Shown here: piece by piece, positions 1 to 9,014 of the stretch
How the letters are laid out: each line of letters begins with the position of its first letter
Position numbering within the stretch: the stretch's first letter is position 1
Source: M3007 sp046296435
GTDB taxonomy: Bacteria; Bacteroidota; Bacteroidia; Chitinophagales; Saprospiraceae
NCBI GenBank assembly: GCA_046296435.1
Contig: JBKBLI010000007.1
Span: 12,178-76,177, forward strand
Length of the DNA stretch: 64,000 nt
Direction: 5' to 3'
Position numbers and translations under genes: made by a program
Notes under the pieces: generated by a model
Told to the model about the DNA's origin: nothing
Databases searched by the model: none
The model's input: the letters and a program-made list of their open reading frames with translations, nothing else

Positions 1-97
1 ATGCCATCAAATACGCAAGGACACTGTGTGAGCGGCCGCCCGCATGCTGCTACCCCAACGGGGTTGGGTGAATACAAGGCCTATAATGATATCGCAT

Positions 98-1144
98 ATG
101 AAAGTAACTGCCGCGCAAATAGCGCAATTGATCGGAGCGGAAATTGAGGGCGACCCCGACGCTTGGGTAAGCCGTCCGGAGCGTATTGAACAGGCCGGGC
201 CGGGCGATCTGGCTTTTTTGGACAATGCGCGCTATGAGCGCTACGCTTACGAGACAGAGGCATCGGTGTTGTTGGTATCCCGTGAGTTCAGGCCCGCCCA
301 AGCGGTCAAGCCCACGTTGCTCAGGGTTGCTAATGTGCGAGAAGCGCTGGCCTTGCTTTTGGAGGCATTTGCGGGTGCAGAAAATGGGAATAAGCAAGAT
401 ACAAGGGTCAGCGACCGTGCGGCGGTTAGCAACTCCGCACAGATTGGGGCTGGGGCGACGATCGGCGATTTTGCCGTAGTAGAAGCCGGCGCAGTAATTG
501 GCGCCGGCGCGGTGATAGGGGCCCAGGTTTTTGTAGGTCGGCAGGCGCGTATCGGGGCGTGGACAGTGGTCCACCCCGGCGCCCGGATCATGGCCAATAC
601 TGAGATTGGCGAGCGTTGTATTATTCATCCCAACGCCGTGCTGGGCGGCGACGGTTTTGGTTATGCGCCGCAGGCTGACGGTTCGTGGAAAAAAGTGCCG
701 CACGTCGGCCGCGTAATATTGGAGGACGATGTCGAGATCGGCGCCTGCGCCTGCGTTGACCGCGCGGCCATCGGAGTCACCCGTATCGGCGTCGGCGTCA
801 AAATTGACAATTTGGTCCATATCGCCCACAACGTCGAAGTAGGCCCCCATACGGCCATAGCCGCTCAGGCCGGAATAGCAGGCAGTAGCAAATTAGGCGC
901 GAAGGTTCAGTTGGGCGGACAGGTTGGTATTGCCGGTCATTTGCAGATTGCCGACGGTGTCCGCATACAGGCGCAAAGCGGCGTCGCTTCGCACGTCAAA
1001 GAGCCTGGCAAGGCGCTCTTTGGCGCTCCGGCCATAGACTATGCCGACTATGTGCGCGCTTACGTGGTTTTCAAGAATTTGCCGGAACTCCAGCGCAAAG
1101 TGCGCGAATTGGAAAAGATTGCAAATGGGCCAAAGGAAGTATAA
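98..1144 (+). CDS. lpxD: UDP-3-O-acylglucosamine N-acyltransferase (first copy)
   Basis: This enzyme adds the second 3-hydroxyacyl chain to UDP-3-O-acylglucosamine in lipid A synthesis, in the cytoplasm. The 348-residue protein has the usual LpxD length and order: an N-terminal uridine-binding domain (residues about 1-100, with the PGDLAFLDN stretch), then a left-handed beta-helix built of hexapeptide repeats (IGAGA, IGDFA and similar), then a short C-terminal helix. The HIAHN motif carries the expected catalytic histidine. I chose the ATG at 98, which begins MKVTAAQIAQLIG; the frame is open further upstream but that part has no family similarity. A second, shorter LpxD homologue lies at 7940-8857. 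Assignment is by recognised family pattern. Confidence 0.93.
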   Translation: MKVTAAQIAQLIGAEIEGDPDAWVSRPERIEQAGPGDLAFLDNARYERYAYETEASVLLVSREFRPAQAVKPTLLRVANVREALALLLEAFAGAENGNKQDTRVSDRAAVSNSAQIGAGATIGDFAVVEAGAVIGAGAVIGAQVFVGRQARIGAWTVVHPGARIMANTEIGERCIIHPNAVLGGDGFGYAPQADGSWKKVPHVGRVILEDDVEIGACACVDRAAIGVTRIGVGVKIDNLVHIAHNVEVGPHTAIAAQAGIAGSSKLGAKVQLGGQVGIAGHLQIADGVRIQAQSGVASHVKEPGKALFGAPAIDYADYVRAYVVFKNLPELQRKVRELEKIANGPKEV

Positions 1145-1256
1145 GCTGCTGATTTACAAATCCTTGCATCAGGTTTTCCATTATTTAATGTTGACTTAAT
1201 ATAGGGTTAACATTCTGATAGTTGTTTTGCATCGATTTTTGTCAAAACACTATTGT

Positions 1257-4094
1257 ATGCAGCAATTTTATTTACGATTTTTTTCTGTCCTACTTGCGTG
1301 GTTTTTTTGTTCGTTTTTGTACAGCCAAACCGGTACTTTAGTAGGTTCGGTCATTGACGGAGAAACCAAAGAGTTGCTCATCGGCGCTACAGTTAGGGTG
1401 CCTCAAGCCAATACGGGAGCACAGTCAGATTTCAATGGGTTCTACACGATACGCAACTTAGAGCCGGGTAATTACACTTGCGTGGTTTCTTACTTGGGTT
1501 ATGAAGATGTTACGATTACCGATATCGAGGTCAAAGCCGGCGAAAGTACGTCTTTAGATATTGTGCTTTCAACCAATTCGTTGGTGATGAACGAAGTGAC
1601 GATCGTAGAGTACCGCAAAACCAATACGGTCTCGGCAGTGCTTCTGGAAGTCCGCCAAGCCAAGCAAGTGGTTAGCGGCGTATCGAGCCAACAGATTCAA
1701 AAGTCGCAGGATAATAACGCTGCGCAAGTTTTGCAGCGCGTGCCGGGTATTACGATCGCCGAAAGCCGCTTTGTGATGATTCGCGGTCTGAACGAACGCT
1801 ACAACAACGTCATGGTCAATAACGTAACGGCGCCCAGTACCGAGATTGACCGCCGTACTTTTTCGTTCGACCTGATATCGAGCAGTTCGTTGGATCGGAT
1901 GTTGATTTACAAATCCGGCACGCCTGAGTTGCCCGGAGATTTTGCGGGCGGCGTGATTAAATTGTTTACCATCGAAGATGTGGAGCGCAATTTCACCAAG
2001 TTGAACGTAGGCGTGGGCTATCGGGTGAATACCACAGGCGGCGATTATTTCCAGAGCCAAGGCTCATCTACAGACTTTCTCGGATTTGACAGCGGCTTTC
2101 GCCGCCTGCCCTCTGGCTTTCCATCGACATTTGCTTTTCAGTCTTTAAGTCCGGTATCTGAAGAGCGCATGATGCAGGCGCGACGCCTCCCCAACAATTT
2201 TGTGGCCAATCGCAGCACAGCGCTGCCTGATCATTCTATTGGTCTGAGCATGGGGCGCAATATCAAGATGAAAAACGGTATGCGCCTGGACGTCATCAAC
2301 AACCTGAGTTGGTCAACGAATTTCCAATATTACAAGCGCGAGTTCAATCGCTTCTTTGCATGGGAGCCGCCATTCGAGGTGCCCATCGACCTTCGCTTCG
2401 AGTTTCTGGACGACGTATATGAGAAGCAGAACCGCGTTTCACTCTTGTCCAATTGGCGTCTGAAGGTCAGCGACCGCAGCACCATTACGTTCAAAAACCT
2501 GTTCAACCAGATAGGCGAAAACGAAACCATCCTTCGTAACGGCGAGGACTTTATTCGGGCAAACGACCAATTGCGCAACTATTTGCTGGGGTATCGTTCG
2601 CGTTCGATTTATCTGGGCCAATTCGAGGGGTTGCATGAATTGAGCAATCGCCGGAATCTCAGATGGGTACTGGGCGGCTCGGTGCTCTCAGAGAGCGAGC
2701 CTGATCTGCGTCGTTTCCGCACGTTCCGTCCCAAAGACGGTTCTGAAGAGGGCTTCATCATGCAGTTGCCGCCATCTTCCAACCTGTTTGAGACAGGTCG
2801 CTACTTTGGTAATATGCTGGAGTTTGCCGGCACGCAAGGGTTGGATTATTCCTGGACGGCTAAGATTTACGATAATAACAAAAAAATGCTGCTCCGCGGC
2901 GGCTATTTGGTGGATTATCGCAACCGCAGATTTGACTCGCGTTATTTCTCCTATCTATATCCGGGCTTCTTTGATCCGATTCAAGGCGAGCGTCTGCGCC
3001 GCCTGCCCCTCTCGCAGATATTTAGCAATGAAAACATCAGTACAAGAGACGGCTTCATCCTCTCTGAAGGCACGCGCCCTATCGACTCCTACACAGCGAG
3101 CAGCTTCACTTCTGCCGGTTATGTCGGCGCCGAATTCCCCTGGCGGCGCTTTGACCTGTCTATGGGCTTCCGCGGCGAATTTAATGTACAGCAGGTGAAC
3201 ACTTCTACCGACGCCGGTACCGTAGAGGTCAACAATCCGGTGTTTGCCCCGCTGCCGTTTTTCAACGCAGGGTACAATATTGGCCAATCCTCTATATTGC
3301 GTTTAGCCTACAGCCGCACGGTGAACCGCCCCGAATTTAGGGAGTTGGCGCCCTTCCTCTTCTACGATTACAAACTTGAGGCGGGACGTATTGGCGAGCC
3401 CAACCTGCGTTCGGCATTCATACACAATCTGGATTTGCGCTATGAGATATACCAGCGCCCTGGCGAAACTTTCAACATCGGCGCTTTCTACAAGTATTTC
3501 ACTGATCCGATCGAGAATAAGACCATCATCACGACCGAGCAGCCCAACTTCACATATATCAACGCCAATTTTGCCCAAAACTACGGCGTTGAGATTGAAT
3601 ATCGCAAGTCCCTGCGCGGTCTGACCAATAGCGGCTTCTTAGATCGCTTCTCGGTCAATACCAATGCTTCGTTAATCCGATCAGTAGTGGACTTGGGCGA
3701 GCAGGCCGCCGCACAGGATCGCGTGCGCGCACTGCAAGGCCAGTCGCCTTACATCGTCAATTTCGCGCTTTACTACGACGACGCCAAAGAAAACGGCCTC
3801 TCCGGCAGTCTGGTTTACAACATTTTTGGCGACCGCATCTACTCGGTAGGCGACGTAGTATTCCCTTCGATTTATGAGCTTTCGCGCCATAGCCTCGATC
3901 TGACCTTTACCAAGCGTTTCAATCGCATGGCCTACAAGTTAGGCATCCAGAACCTGCTTGACGCGCCTTTCCGATTCTTCGAAGATTCCGACCGAACCGA
4001 AAAAATTGATCGCAACCGCGACAATCCGATCATCGTATTCCGTCGCGGTCAATTGATCAGTTTCGACATTTCGTACGATATCAATAAAAAGTAA
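1257..4094 (+). CDS. TonB-dependent outer-membrane receptor with carboxypeptidase-like N-terminal domain
   Basis: This is an outer-membrane, TonB-driven uptake channel. The ATG at 1257 gives a signal peptide (residues 1 to about 24, ending FLYSQ) and a 945-residue protein; an in-frame TTG at 1227 is the less likely start. Next come a CarboxypepD_reg-like beta-sandwich (GSVIDGETKELLIGATV, about residues 28-110), a plug domain (VLQRVPGITIAESRFVMIRGLNERY) and a long 22-strand-type barrel ending SFDISYDINKK. The lipoprotein gene starting at 4131 follows after 36 bp in the same direction. Such receptor/lipoprotein pairs usually import one ligand together. The substrate cannot be told from sequence. 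Confidence 0.9.
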   Translation: MQQFYLRFFSVLLAWFFCSFLYSQTGTLVGSVIDGETKELLIGATVRVPQANTGAQSDFNGFYTIRNLEPGNYTCVVSYLGYEDVTITDIEVKAGESTSLDIVLSTNSLVMNEVTIVEYRKTNTVSAVLLEVRQAKQVVSGVSSQQIQKSQDNNAAQVLQRVPGITIAESRFVMIRGLNERYNNVMVNNVTAPSTEIDRRTFSFDLISSSSLDRMLIYKSGTPELPGDFAGGVIKLFTIEDVERNFTKLNVGVGYRVNTTGGDYFQSQGSSTDFLGFDSGFRRLPSGFPSTFAFQSLSPVSEERMMQARRLPNNFVANRSTALPDHSIGLSMGRNIKMKNGMRLDVINNLSWSTNFQYYKREFNRFFAWEPPFEVPIDLRFEFLDDVYEKQNRVSLLSNWRLKVSDRSTITFKNLFNQIGENETILRNGEDFIRANDQLRNYLLGYRSRSIYLGQFEGLHELSNRRNLRWVLGGSVLSESEPDLRRFRTFRPKDGSEEGFIMQLPPSSNLFETGRYFGNMLEFAGTQGLDYSWTAKIYDNNKKMLLRGGYLVDYRNRRFDSRYFSYLYPGFFDPIQGERLRRLPLSQIFSNENISTRDGFILSEGTRPIDSYTASSFTSAGYVGAEFPWRRFDLSMGFRGEFNVQQVNTSTDAGTVEVNNPVFAPLPFFNAGYNIGQSSILRLAYSRTVNRPEFRELAPFLFYDYKLEAGRIGEPNLRSAFIHNLDLRYEIYQRPGETFNIGAFYKYFTDPIENKTIITTEQPNFTYINANFAQNYGVEIEYRKSLRGLTNSGFLDRFSVNTNASLIRSVVDLGEQAAAQDRVRALQGQSPYIVNFALYYDDAKENGLSGSLVYNIFGDRIYSVGDVVFPSIYELSRHSLDLTFTKRFNRMAYKLGIQNLLDAPFRFFEDSDRTEKIDRNRDNPIIVFRRGQLISFDISYDINKK

Positions 4095-4130
4095 ACAACT
4101 CATTCATCACATTTCAAAAGTTCAGTTCAC

Positions 4131-5558
4131 ATGAAAAAACTATTGAGTATTGCCGCGCTATTTGCTGCGCTTGCATTTGTCGTAGTCTCTTGCAAAAAAG
4201 ATGACGACAATAAAGATGACAACCAAAACACGCTGGTTGAATTGACGGGCGATCTCACGACACGCACCCTCACTGCCGACAAAAAATACCTGCTCAAAGG
4301 TCAGGTGTTTGTGCGCAGCGGTCAGACGCTGACCATCGAACCCGGCACGGTTATCCTTGGCGACCGTCGCACAAAAGGCACCTTGATCATTGATCGCGGC
4401 GGTAAAATTGAAGCAAACGGCACGGTTGAGAAGCCTATCGTTTTCACCTCTTCACTGGAAGAAGGCATCCGCGACCGCGGCGACTGGGGCGGTTTGGTGA
4501 TCCTCGGTAATGCTGCTTGCAACCAGATCGACCCGGCTGTTGAAGGTATCACTCCGGCTGTAGTATTTGGCGCCAATCCCAGCAACTCCGTTGGCCCTAA
4601 AGTGGCTAACGACGAAGAAAGTTCTGGCACCTTGCGCTATGTTCGCGTCGAGTTTGCCGGTATCGAGTTGACACCCAACAACGAAACCAACTCCATCACT
4701 GTTGGCGGCGCAGGTCGCGGTACGGTGATGGAATACTGCATGGTTTCTTTCGGCGGCGATGATGGCTTTGAGTTCTTTGGCGGCACGCACAACGCCAAGT
4801 ACTTGGTATCTTTCTGCACGTGGGACGACGACTTTGATATCGACTACGGTTGGACTGGCAACGTACAGTTCGGTCTTGCGATTCGCTACCCCAGCTACGC
4901 CGACCAGTCTCAGTCGAACGGTATCGAGACGGACAACGGCCCCAACGACAACGACGTACAGCCTTACACCACGGGCGTAGTGTCCAACCTGACGCTCATC
5001 GGGCCAATTGCTAACGGAACCTCCGTTTCTCAGGCAAACAACGCTTTTGCGGCCGACTTCCGTCGCCGCACTGGCCTGTCGGTCTTCAACTCTGTTATGG
5101 CTGGTTTCCGTTTTGGTATCCGCTTCAACCAAGCCTCTGTATTGGGTCAATACCAAAACGGCGTAGGCGTATTGGCTAACAACCTGCTCATCGCACCCGC
5201 TACGACTTACAGCGCCGGTTCGGGTGTCAATGTGGCCGACGTAAAAGCTTACTGGGAAGATGCCGCTCGTAACAACGCTTCGATTGAAGGCGCCGTTAAC
5301 GACGCCGTTTACACGGCTGCCGGTCTGAACCCCAACTGGTTCTTCGGTTCGCGTCTGGCTGACCAATACCCCTCCAACCCCTCTTTTGGAGTGTCGAGCG
5401 GTACGATTACGACGGGCGCTTCGTTCGCCAACCCCAAGTTCTCCGAGCCTAACCGCACTGCCTTCTTCAACAAGACGGTTAACTACCGCGGAGCTTTTGG
5501 CGCGACCGACTGGTCTGACGGCTGGGCTGAGTTCGATCCGGTCAACAAAAAATACTAA
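4131..5558 (+). CDS. Surface-type lipoprotein with beta-helix-like repeats, partner of the upstream TonB receptor
   Basis: A 475-residue lipoprotein. The signal peptide ends in the lipobox VVSC (Cys21), followed by KKDDDNKDDN, which resembles the lysine/acidic export signal that sends Bacteroidota lipoproteins to the cell surface. The body starts with a GTVILGDRRTKGTLIIDRGG segment typical of proteins predicted to form a right-handed parallel beta-helix. Repeated GG and N-rich turns (VGGAGRGTV, GGDDGFEFFGGT) fit that fold. The gene lies 36 bp after the TonB receptor and ends at a clear terminator, so the pair is probably one transcript. Ligand unknown; it could be a binding lid or docking protein for the receptor. 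Confidence 0.75.
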   Translation: MKKLLSIAALFAALAFVVVSCKKDDDNKDDNQNTLVELTGDLTTRTLTADKKYLLKGQVFVRSGQTLTIEPGTVILGDRRTKGTLIIDRGGKIEANGTVEKPIVFTSSLEEGIRDRGDWGGLVILGNAACNQIDPAVEGITPAVVFGANPSNSVGPKVANDEESSGTLRYVRVEFAGIELTPNNETNSITVGGAGRGTVMEYCMVSFGGDDGFEFFGGTHNAKYLVSFCTWDDDFDIDYGWTGNVQFGLAIRYPSYADQSQSNGIETDNGPNDNDVQPYTTGVVSNLTLIGPIANGTSVSQANNAFAADFRRRTGLSVFNSVMAGFRFGIRFNQASVLGQYQNGVGVLANNLLIAPATTYSAGSGVNVADVKAYWEDAARNNASIEGAVNDAVYTAAGLNPNWFFGSRLADQYPSNPSFGVSSGTITTGASFANPKFSEPNRTAFFNKTVNYRGAFGATDWSDGWAEFDPVNKKY

Positions 5559-5573
5559 TTTTTTGACATTCGT

Positions 5574-5615
5574 AAAAAAGACTTGTCGCGCAATAGCGTG
5601 GCAAGTCTTTTTTAT
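5574..5615 (+). terminator. Rho-independent terminator after the receptor/lipoprotein pair
   Basis: Arms AAAGACTTG (5577-5585) and CAAGTCTTT (5602-5610) pair perfectly and run into a T tract. It lies 16 bp after the stop codon at 5558. Confidence 0.85.
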
Positions 5616-5738
5616 TTGTAAGGATAGCGCATGCGTCGCTCGTATCCTCGAAACAGTGTCGCCCCTCTCCCCCCCCTAAAAAATATGCGCTCCCGATCCT
5701 TTTTTCGCTTTAAAACAGCCGGTTTGGATGTTTGCCTT

Positions 5739-5746
5739 TAATTTTG
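5739..5746 (+). promoter_or_regulatory. Bacteroidota -7 box (TAATTTTG)
   Basis: Matches TANNTTTG, 38 bp before the lipoprotein gene at 5785. No well-spaced TTTG -33 element is visible. Confidence 0.45.
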
Positions 5747-5784
5747 GGTAATCGTTCAAACCAAACAATCCATCAACAACGCTT

Positions 5785-6381
5785 ATGATCAGAAACGTGA
5801 TTATTCTCGCCACACTTATTGCCGCAGCCCTGCATGCATGCCAAATTGGCTCCAATCGACAATATGGGCAAAAACCCGACCCCGATACCGAAAGTCAAAT
5901 GCTCAACCGCATCATTCGCTATTGCGGTTACATGCCCAAAAAAGCCAATCACCTCACCAAGTTCAATGCAGTGTACGACACCTTCTACATCGACCAGGCA
6001 GGAAAACACAAAATTGACCTAATGTATCAGGACGAAAAAAAAGGCGATACATATTTACTGGTGAGCCGTATTGCCCCAAGTCTGAAGGCCAAACGCGTGG
6101 CCATCGGAATCAAACTGCGCATGGAGAACGACTCGCTCATCCGTTACGAAGAAGTATTCCGCACCTGGAAAATGCCTGAAGAAGAGCTAAGTGTCAAAGG
6201 AGCCATGCTTTTCAACAAAATGGTCGCAGGCAAGGACCTCAGCCCCTACTATCCGCAAAACTCCGGGAAGGAAGATTATATCGAATTCCCGGACCCCCAG
6301 ACGCATTTCGATGTAAATAAGCGCCGCTGGGTCAGCGCCTTGAAAGCCGCCGGGGAAAAAGCTGACCCGCTCTATCAATAA
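5785..6381 (+). CDS. Hypothetical lipoprotein
   Basis: A 198-residue protein with a lipoprotein signal peptide (MIRNVIILAT start, lipobox LHAC, Cys19). The mature part has no family I recognise. It is mixed alpha/beta in appearance, with a charged middle (YQDEKKGDTYLL) and a C-terminal stretch IEFPDPQTHFDVNKRRWV that ends the conserved-looking part. It stands alone between two terminators with its own -7 box, so it is a single-gene transcript. I considered the CpeT-like family because of a loose resemblance, but key motifs are not evident. Confidence 0.75.
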   Translation: MIRNVIILATLIAAALHACQIGSNRQYGQKPDPDTESQMLNRIIRYCGYMPKKANHLTKFNAVYDTFYIDQAGKHKIDLMYQDEKKGDTYLLVSRIAPSLKAKRVAIGIKLRMENDSLIRYEEVFRTWKMPEEELSVKGAMLFNKMVAGKDLSPYYPQNSGKEDYIEFPDPQTHFDVNKRRWVSALKAAGEKADPLYQ

Positions 6382-6449
6382 GCGCCAGGTCGAGCAGCCG
6401 GCATCACAAAGCTGCCCGGTTGCAAAAACGATAAGCAAAGCGAAAACCG

Positions 6450-6512
6450 AAAATGGGCTTAGACTTTAGCTGGGCTTTATCCCGGGGATAAGTCTCAGGC
6501 CCATTTTTTTTA
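6450..6512 (+). terminator. Rho-independent terminator with long stem
   Basis: AAATGGGCTTAGACTT pairs with AAGTCTCAGGCCCATTT (one internal mismatch pair) and is followed by eight Ts. It ends the 5785-6381 transcript. Confidence 0.8.
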
Positions 6513-6962
6513 TCGTCGCGCACCCACGCCATGCGCCCGTTTTTACGCCCCTTTTATCCCAAAAAAGAAGCCGGTTCAGGCCCCGCGCCATCGGTTGCAG
6601 GAGTCGGACCAAACAGGCCGCCTCCCAACTCCTCCCCCCCCTGCGCCGGACGTCGGCACGCCCCGCAGACCTGCGCATCTGCTCGGCGCCGCTTATGTTT
6701 GCGCCGCAGCCCGGAAGGCTCAAGAGTCTAGAAGAACACAGTTGTCTAAAACTTATCGCAACAAAAAGTCGTTATTAAAAAAAAACAATAGGCCTGAAAC
6801 TTTTTATCGCTTTTGCGCCTTTTAGTTAGGCTTTGGGTAACGTAAAAATTGCAAAAATATAGCCAAACTTGGCGTCAATGCGAAGCGCTTGAATTAATCC
6901 GTCACCGACATTTACGCTTTGGACAGGGGCTGCCGCTCCGAATATAAACTTCGTATTTTGAC
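6513..6962. other. Gene-free stretch upstream of rpoD
   Basis: About 450 bases with no convincing protein gene. Open frames here have low-complexity Arg/Pro composition and no start context. The first half is very GC-rich and the second half AT-rich, as expected of a promoter region for rpoD. A near-match to the -7 box (TATTTTG) ends just before the rpoD start but lacks one base of TANNTTTG. Confidence 0.5.
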
Positions 6963-7823
6963 ATGCGTCAACTTAAGATTGCCTCGAAGATTACAGTGCG
7001 CGAAAGCGAGTCGCTTGAGAAATATCTCAACGATATCAGCCGCATCCCGATACTTACGCCCGACGAAGAGGTCGAGCTTGCGCGCAAGATCCGCGAAGGA
7101 GACCAAGACGCCCTGCGCCGATTGACCGAAGCCAATTTGCGCTTTGTGGTATCTGTCGCCAAACAGTACCAAAATCAAGGCCTGTCGCTTTCCGACCTCA
7201 TCAACGAAGGCAATGTTGGGCTGGTCAAAGCGGCGCGCCGCTTTGACGAAACCAAAGGATTTAAGTTCATCTCCTATGCCGTATGGTGGATCCGTCAGAG
7301 CATCCTGCAAGGCATCGTAGAGAATAGCCGGATGGTGCGTATGCCTGCCAACAAATCCAGCGCATATCACAAGTTGCACGCCATCTACAGCGAATTCGTA
7401 CAAAAGCACGAGCGCGAGCCAAACCCAGACGAAATGGCCGAGTTGGCCAAAACACATGTCAAAGATGCGCAAGCGTTCCTGAACGACACCTCCCGACACT
7501 ATTCGCTCGACGCCCCCCTGCCCGGGGCCGACGAGGGCAGCATTACCCTGCTTGATTCCCTGCAGATCGCCGACGACGCATCGCCGACAAGCGGCTTGAT
7601 GGAGGAGTCCGTACGCAAAGAGATTGAAAAAGGATTGGAAAAATTGCCACCTCGCGAACTCGAGATCGTCGCCTCCTTTTACGGGCTGAAAAATTGCACC
7701 CAGATGTCGGTGGATGAAATCGCCGAATACTACGGCCTCTCGCGCGAACGCGTGCGCCAGATCAAAGAACGCGCGCTGCGCCGCTTGCGCAAAGTTTTTG
7801 ACGGCGCAGATCTGATGATTTGA
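6963..7823 (+). CDS. rpoD: Primary RNA polymerase sigma factor, Bacteroidota type
   Basis: A 286-residue sigma-70 that directs RNA polymerase to housekeeping promoters. It starts MRQLKIASKITVRES, as is usual for the short Bacteroidota primary sigma, which lacks the long region 1.1. Region 1.2 (LEKYLNDISRIPILTPDEE), region 2 (EANLRFVVSVAKQYQNQGL, DLINEGNVGL, FDETKGFKFISYAVWWIRQ), region 3 and region 4 (PRELEIVASFYGL, GLSRERVRQIKERALRRL) are all present in order. The many TANNTTTG boxes in this window fit the known preference of this sigma. A strong terminator follows at 7869-7910. Confidence 0.96.
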   Translation: MRQLKIASKITVRESESLEKYLNDISRIPILTPDEEVELARKIREGDQDALRRLTEANLRFVVSVAKQYQNQGLSLSDLINEGNVGLVKAARRFDETKGFKFISYAVWWIRQSILQGIVENSRMVRMPANKSSAYHKLHAIYSEFVQKHEREPNPDEMAELAKTHVKDAQAFLNDTSRHYSLDAPLPGADEGSITLLDSLQIADDASPTSGLMEESVRKEIEKGLEKLPPRELEIVASFYGLKNCTQMSVDEIAEYYGLSRERVRQIKERALRRLRKVFDGADLMI

Positions 7824-7851
7824 TCGTTTCGCACAATTTAAGCTATCTTTG
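7819..7851 (+). promoter_or_regulatory. Promoter TTTG-N21-TATCTTTG for the second lpxD
   Basis: The -33 TTTG (7819-7822) overlaps the end of rpoD, and TATCTTTG is at 7844-7851 with 21 bp between. The next gene starts at 7940, and a terminator hairpin lies in the leader. Confidence 0.6.
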
Positions 7852-7868
7852 TCCCGACCATCCACAGA

Positions 7869-7910
7869 GACCGAACCCGAAGAAGAGGCCTTCGGTTCGG
7901 TCTTTTTATT
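7869..7910 (+). terminator. Rho-independent terminator between rpoD and the second lpxD
   Basis: GACCGAACCCGAAG pairs with CTTCGGTTCGGTC (one bulged C) and is followed by TTTTTATT. It ends rpoD transcription. It also lies downstream of the 7844 promoter, so it could attenuate lpxD. Confidence 0.85.
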
Positions 7911-7939
7911 AAATTGGCCCATATTTTTCGGATTTAAAT

Positions 7940-8857
7940 ATGAAGTTGCCTGAGCCCATCTCCGCGCGCGATCTGGCCGAGCGATTCGGCGCCCGAATCA
8001 TCGGCAATCCAAACATCGTCGCCACCGGAATTAACGAAATACACAAAGTCGAACCCGGCGATATCGCCTTCGCCGACCACCCCAAATACTTCGAAGCCAC
8101 TATCAATAGCCCCGCGAGCATCATTCTGCTCAATGCCGAGGCCCCATGCCCCCCCGAAAAGGCCATCCTGGTGCTCGACGACCCCTTCGACGCTTACGAT
8201 ACCCTCGTACGCGAGCGCCGTCCCTTCAGTCCCGCCGCGACGCGTATCAGCCCTTTAGCCCAAATCGCGCCCGACGCCATACTCGAACCCGGCGTCGTGA
8301 TCTGCGACTATGCCGTGATCGGCCCGGCGTCCTACATACAAGCCAACGCTTACATCGGCGAGTATACCCATATCGGCGCCCACGTCCGCATCGGCCCCAA
8401 TTGCTCCATCGGGGCCGATGCCTTTTATTTCAAGAAATACCCAGACGGATCCCTCCGCAAATGGCGCTCTGGCGGCCGGGTGATCATCGAAGATCACGCC
8501 GACATCGGCGCTTGTTGTTCGATCGACAAGGGCGTCAGCGGCGACACCGTCATTGGCGCAGGCAGCAAACTCGACGGTCAGATTCACATCGGCCATGGAG
8601 CCGTCGTCGGCAAAAACTGCCTCTTCGCCGCCCAAGTGGGTATCGGCGGCAAAACCATCATTGAAGACAACGTGACCCTGTACGGTCAGGTCGGCGTGGC
8701 GCAAGCCATCCGCATTGGCAAGGGCGCCGTAGTACTGGCCAAGTCAGGCGTCTCCAAATCGCTCGAGGGCGGCAAAACCTACTTCGGAATACCCGCCGAC
8801 GAAGTCAAAGATAAATACCGCGAGTTGGCGCTGCTGCGCAGACTCGCGCGCCAGTAG
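7940..8857 (+). CDS. LpxD-like UDP-3-O-acylglucosamine N-acyltransferase (second copy)
   Basis: A 305-residue LpxD-family acyltransferase, about 40 residues shorter than the copy at 98-1144. It keeps the N-terminal domain start (ISARDLAERFGARIIGNPN), the PGDIAFADHPKYF motif and the hexapeptide left-handed beta-helix, with HIGHG at the position of the catalytic histidine. The C-terminal helix is short. It probably acts in lipid A acylation. It may differ in acyl-chain choice from the first copy, or serve another UDP-sugar; sequence alone does not settle this. It has its own promoter-like box and stands apart from other lpx genes. Confidence 0.85.
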   Translation: MKLPEPISARDLAERFGARIIGNPNIVATGINEIHKVEPGDIAFADHPKYFEATINSPASIILLNAEAPCPPEKAILVLDDPFDAYDTLVRERRPFSPAATRISPLAQIAPDAILEPGVVICDYAVIGPASYIQANAYIGEYTHIGAHVRIGPNCSIGADAFYFKKYPDGSLRKWRSGGRVIIEDHADIGACCSIDKGVSGDTVIGAGSKLDGQIHIGHGAVVGKNCLFAAQVGIGGKTIIEDNVTLYGQVGVAQAIRIGKGAVVLAKSGVSKSLEGGKTYFGIPADEVKDKYRELALLRRLARQ

Positions 8858-8946
8858 CCGCCAAAGGCGACCCCTTTGAGAAAAAAACGGGGCGCGGATG
8901 CAGAGCGTAAGTTTTGTATGCGTCCCCCCCCCCGCGCCGCATATTC

Positions 8947-8961
8947 TTTTTTTGAAAAAAA
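8947..8961. repeat. T7-G-A7 palindrome
   Basis: Perfect T-tract/A-tract inverted repeat in the gap before queG. One of about 19 in the window. Confidence 0.7.
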
Positions 8962-9014
8962 TGCCGCCACATCCGTATTAGCCCCCCGCTCATCCCCTTT
9001 TTTTACGCATCAAA

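Noticed and set aside
1227..1256. TTG start 30 bp upstream for the TonB receptor
   Set aside because: The ATG at 1257 gives a clean signal peptide; the added residues would spoil it.
6690..6740. CCCGGAAGG motif reminiscent of small SRP RNA
   Set aside because: The paired GCAG/AGCA segments of the SRP loop are missing and no stable matching hairpin could be drawn.
6466..6825. Short open frames between the lipoprotein gene and rpoD
   Set aside because: The translations are Arg/Pro-rich, overlap a terminator, and lack any conserved pattern.
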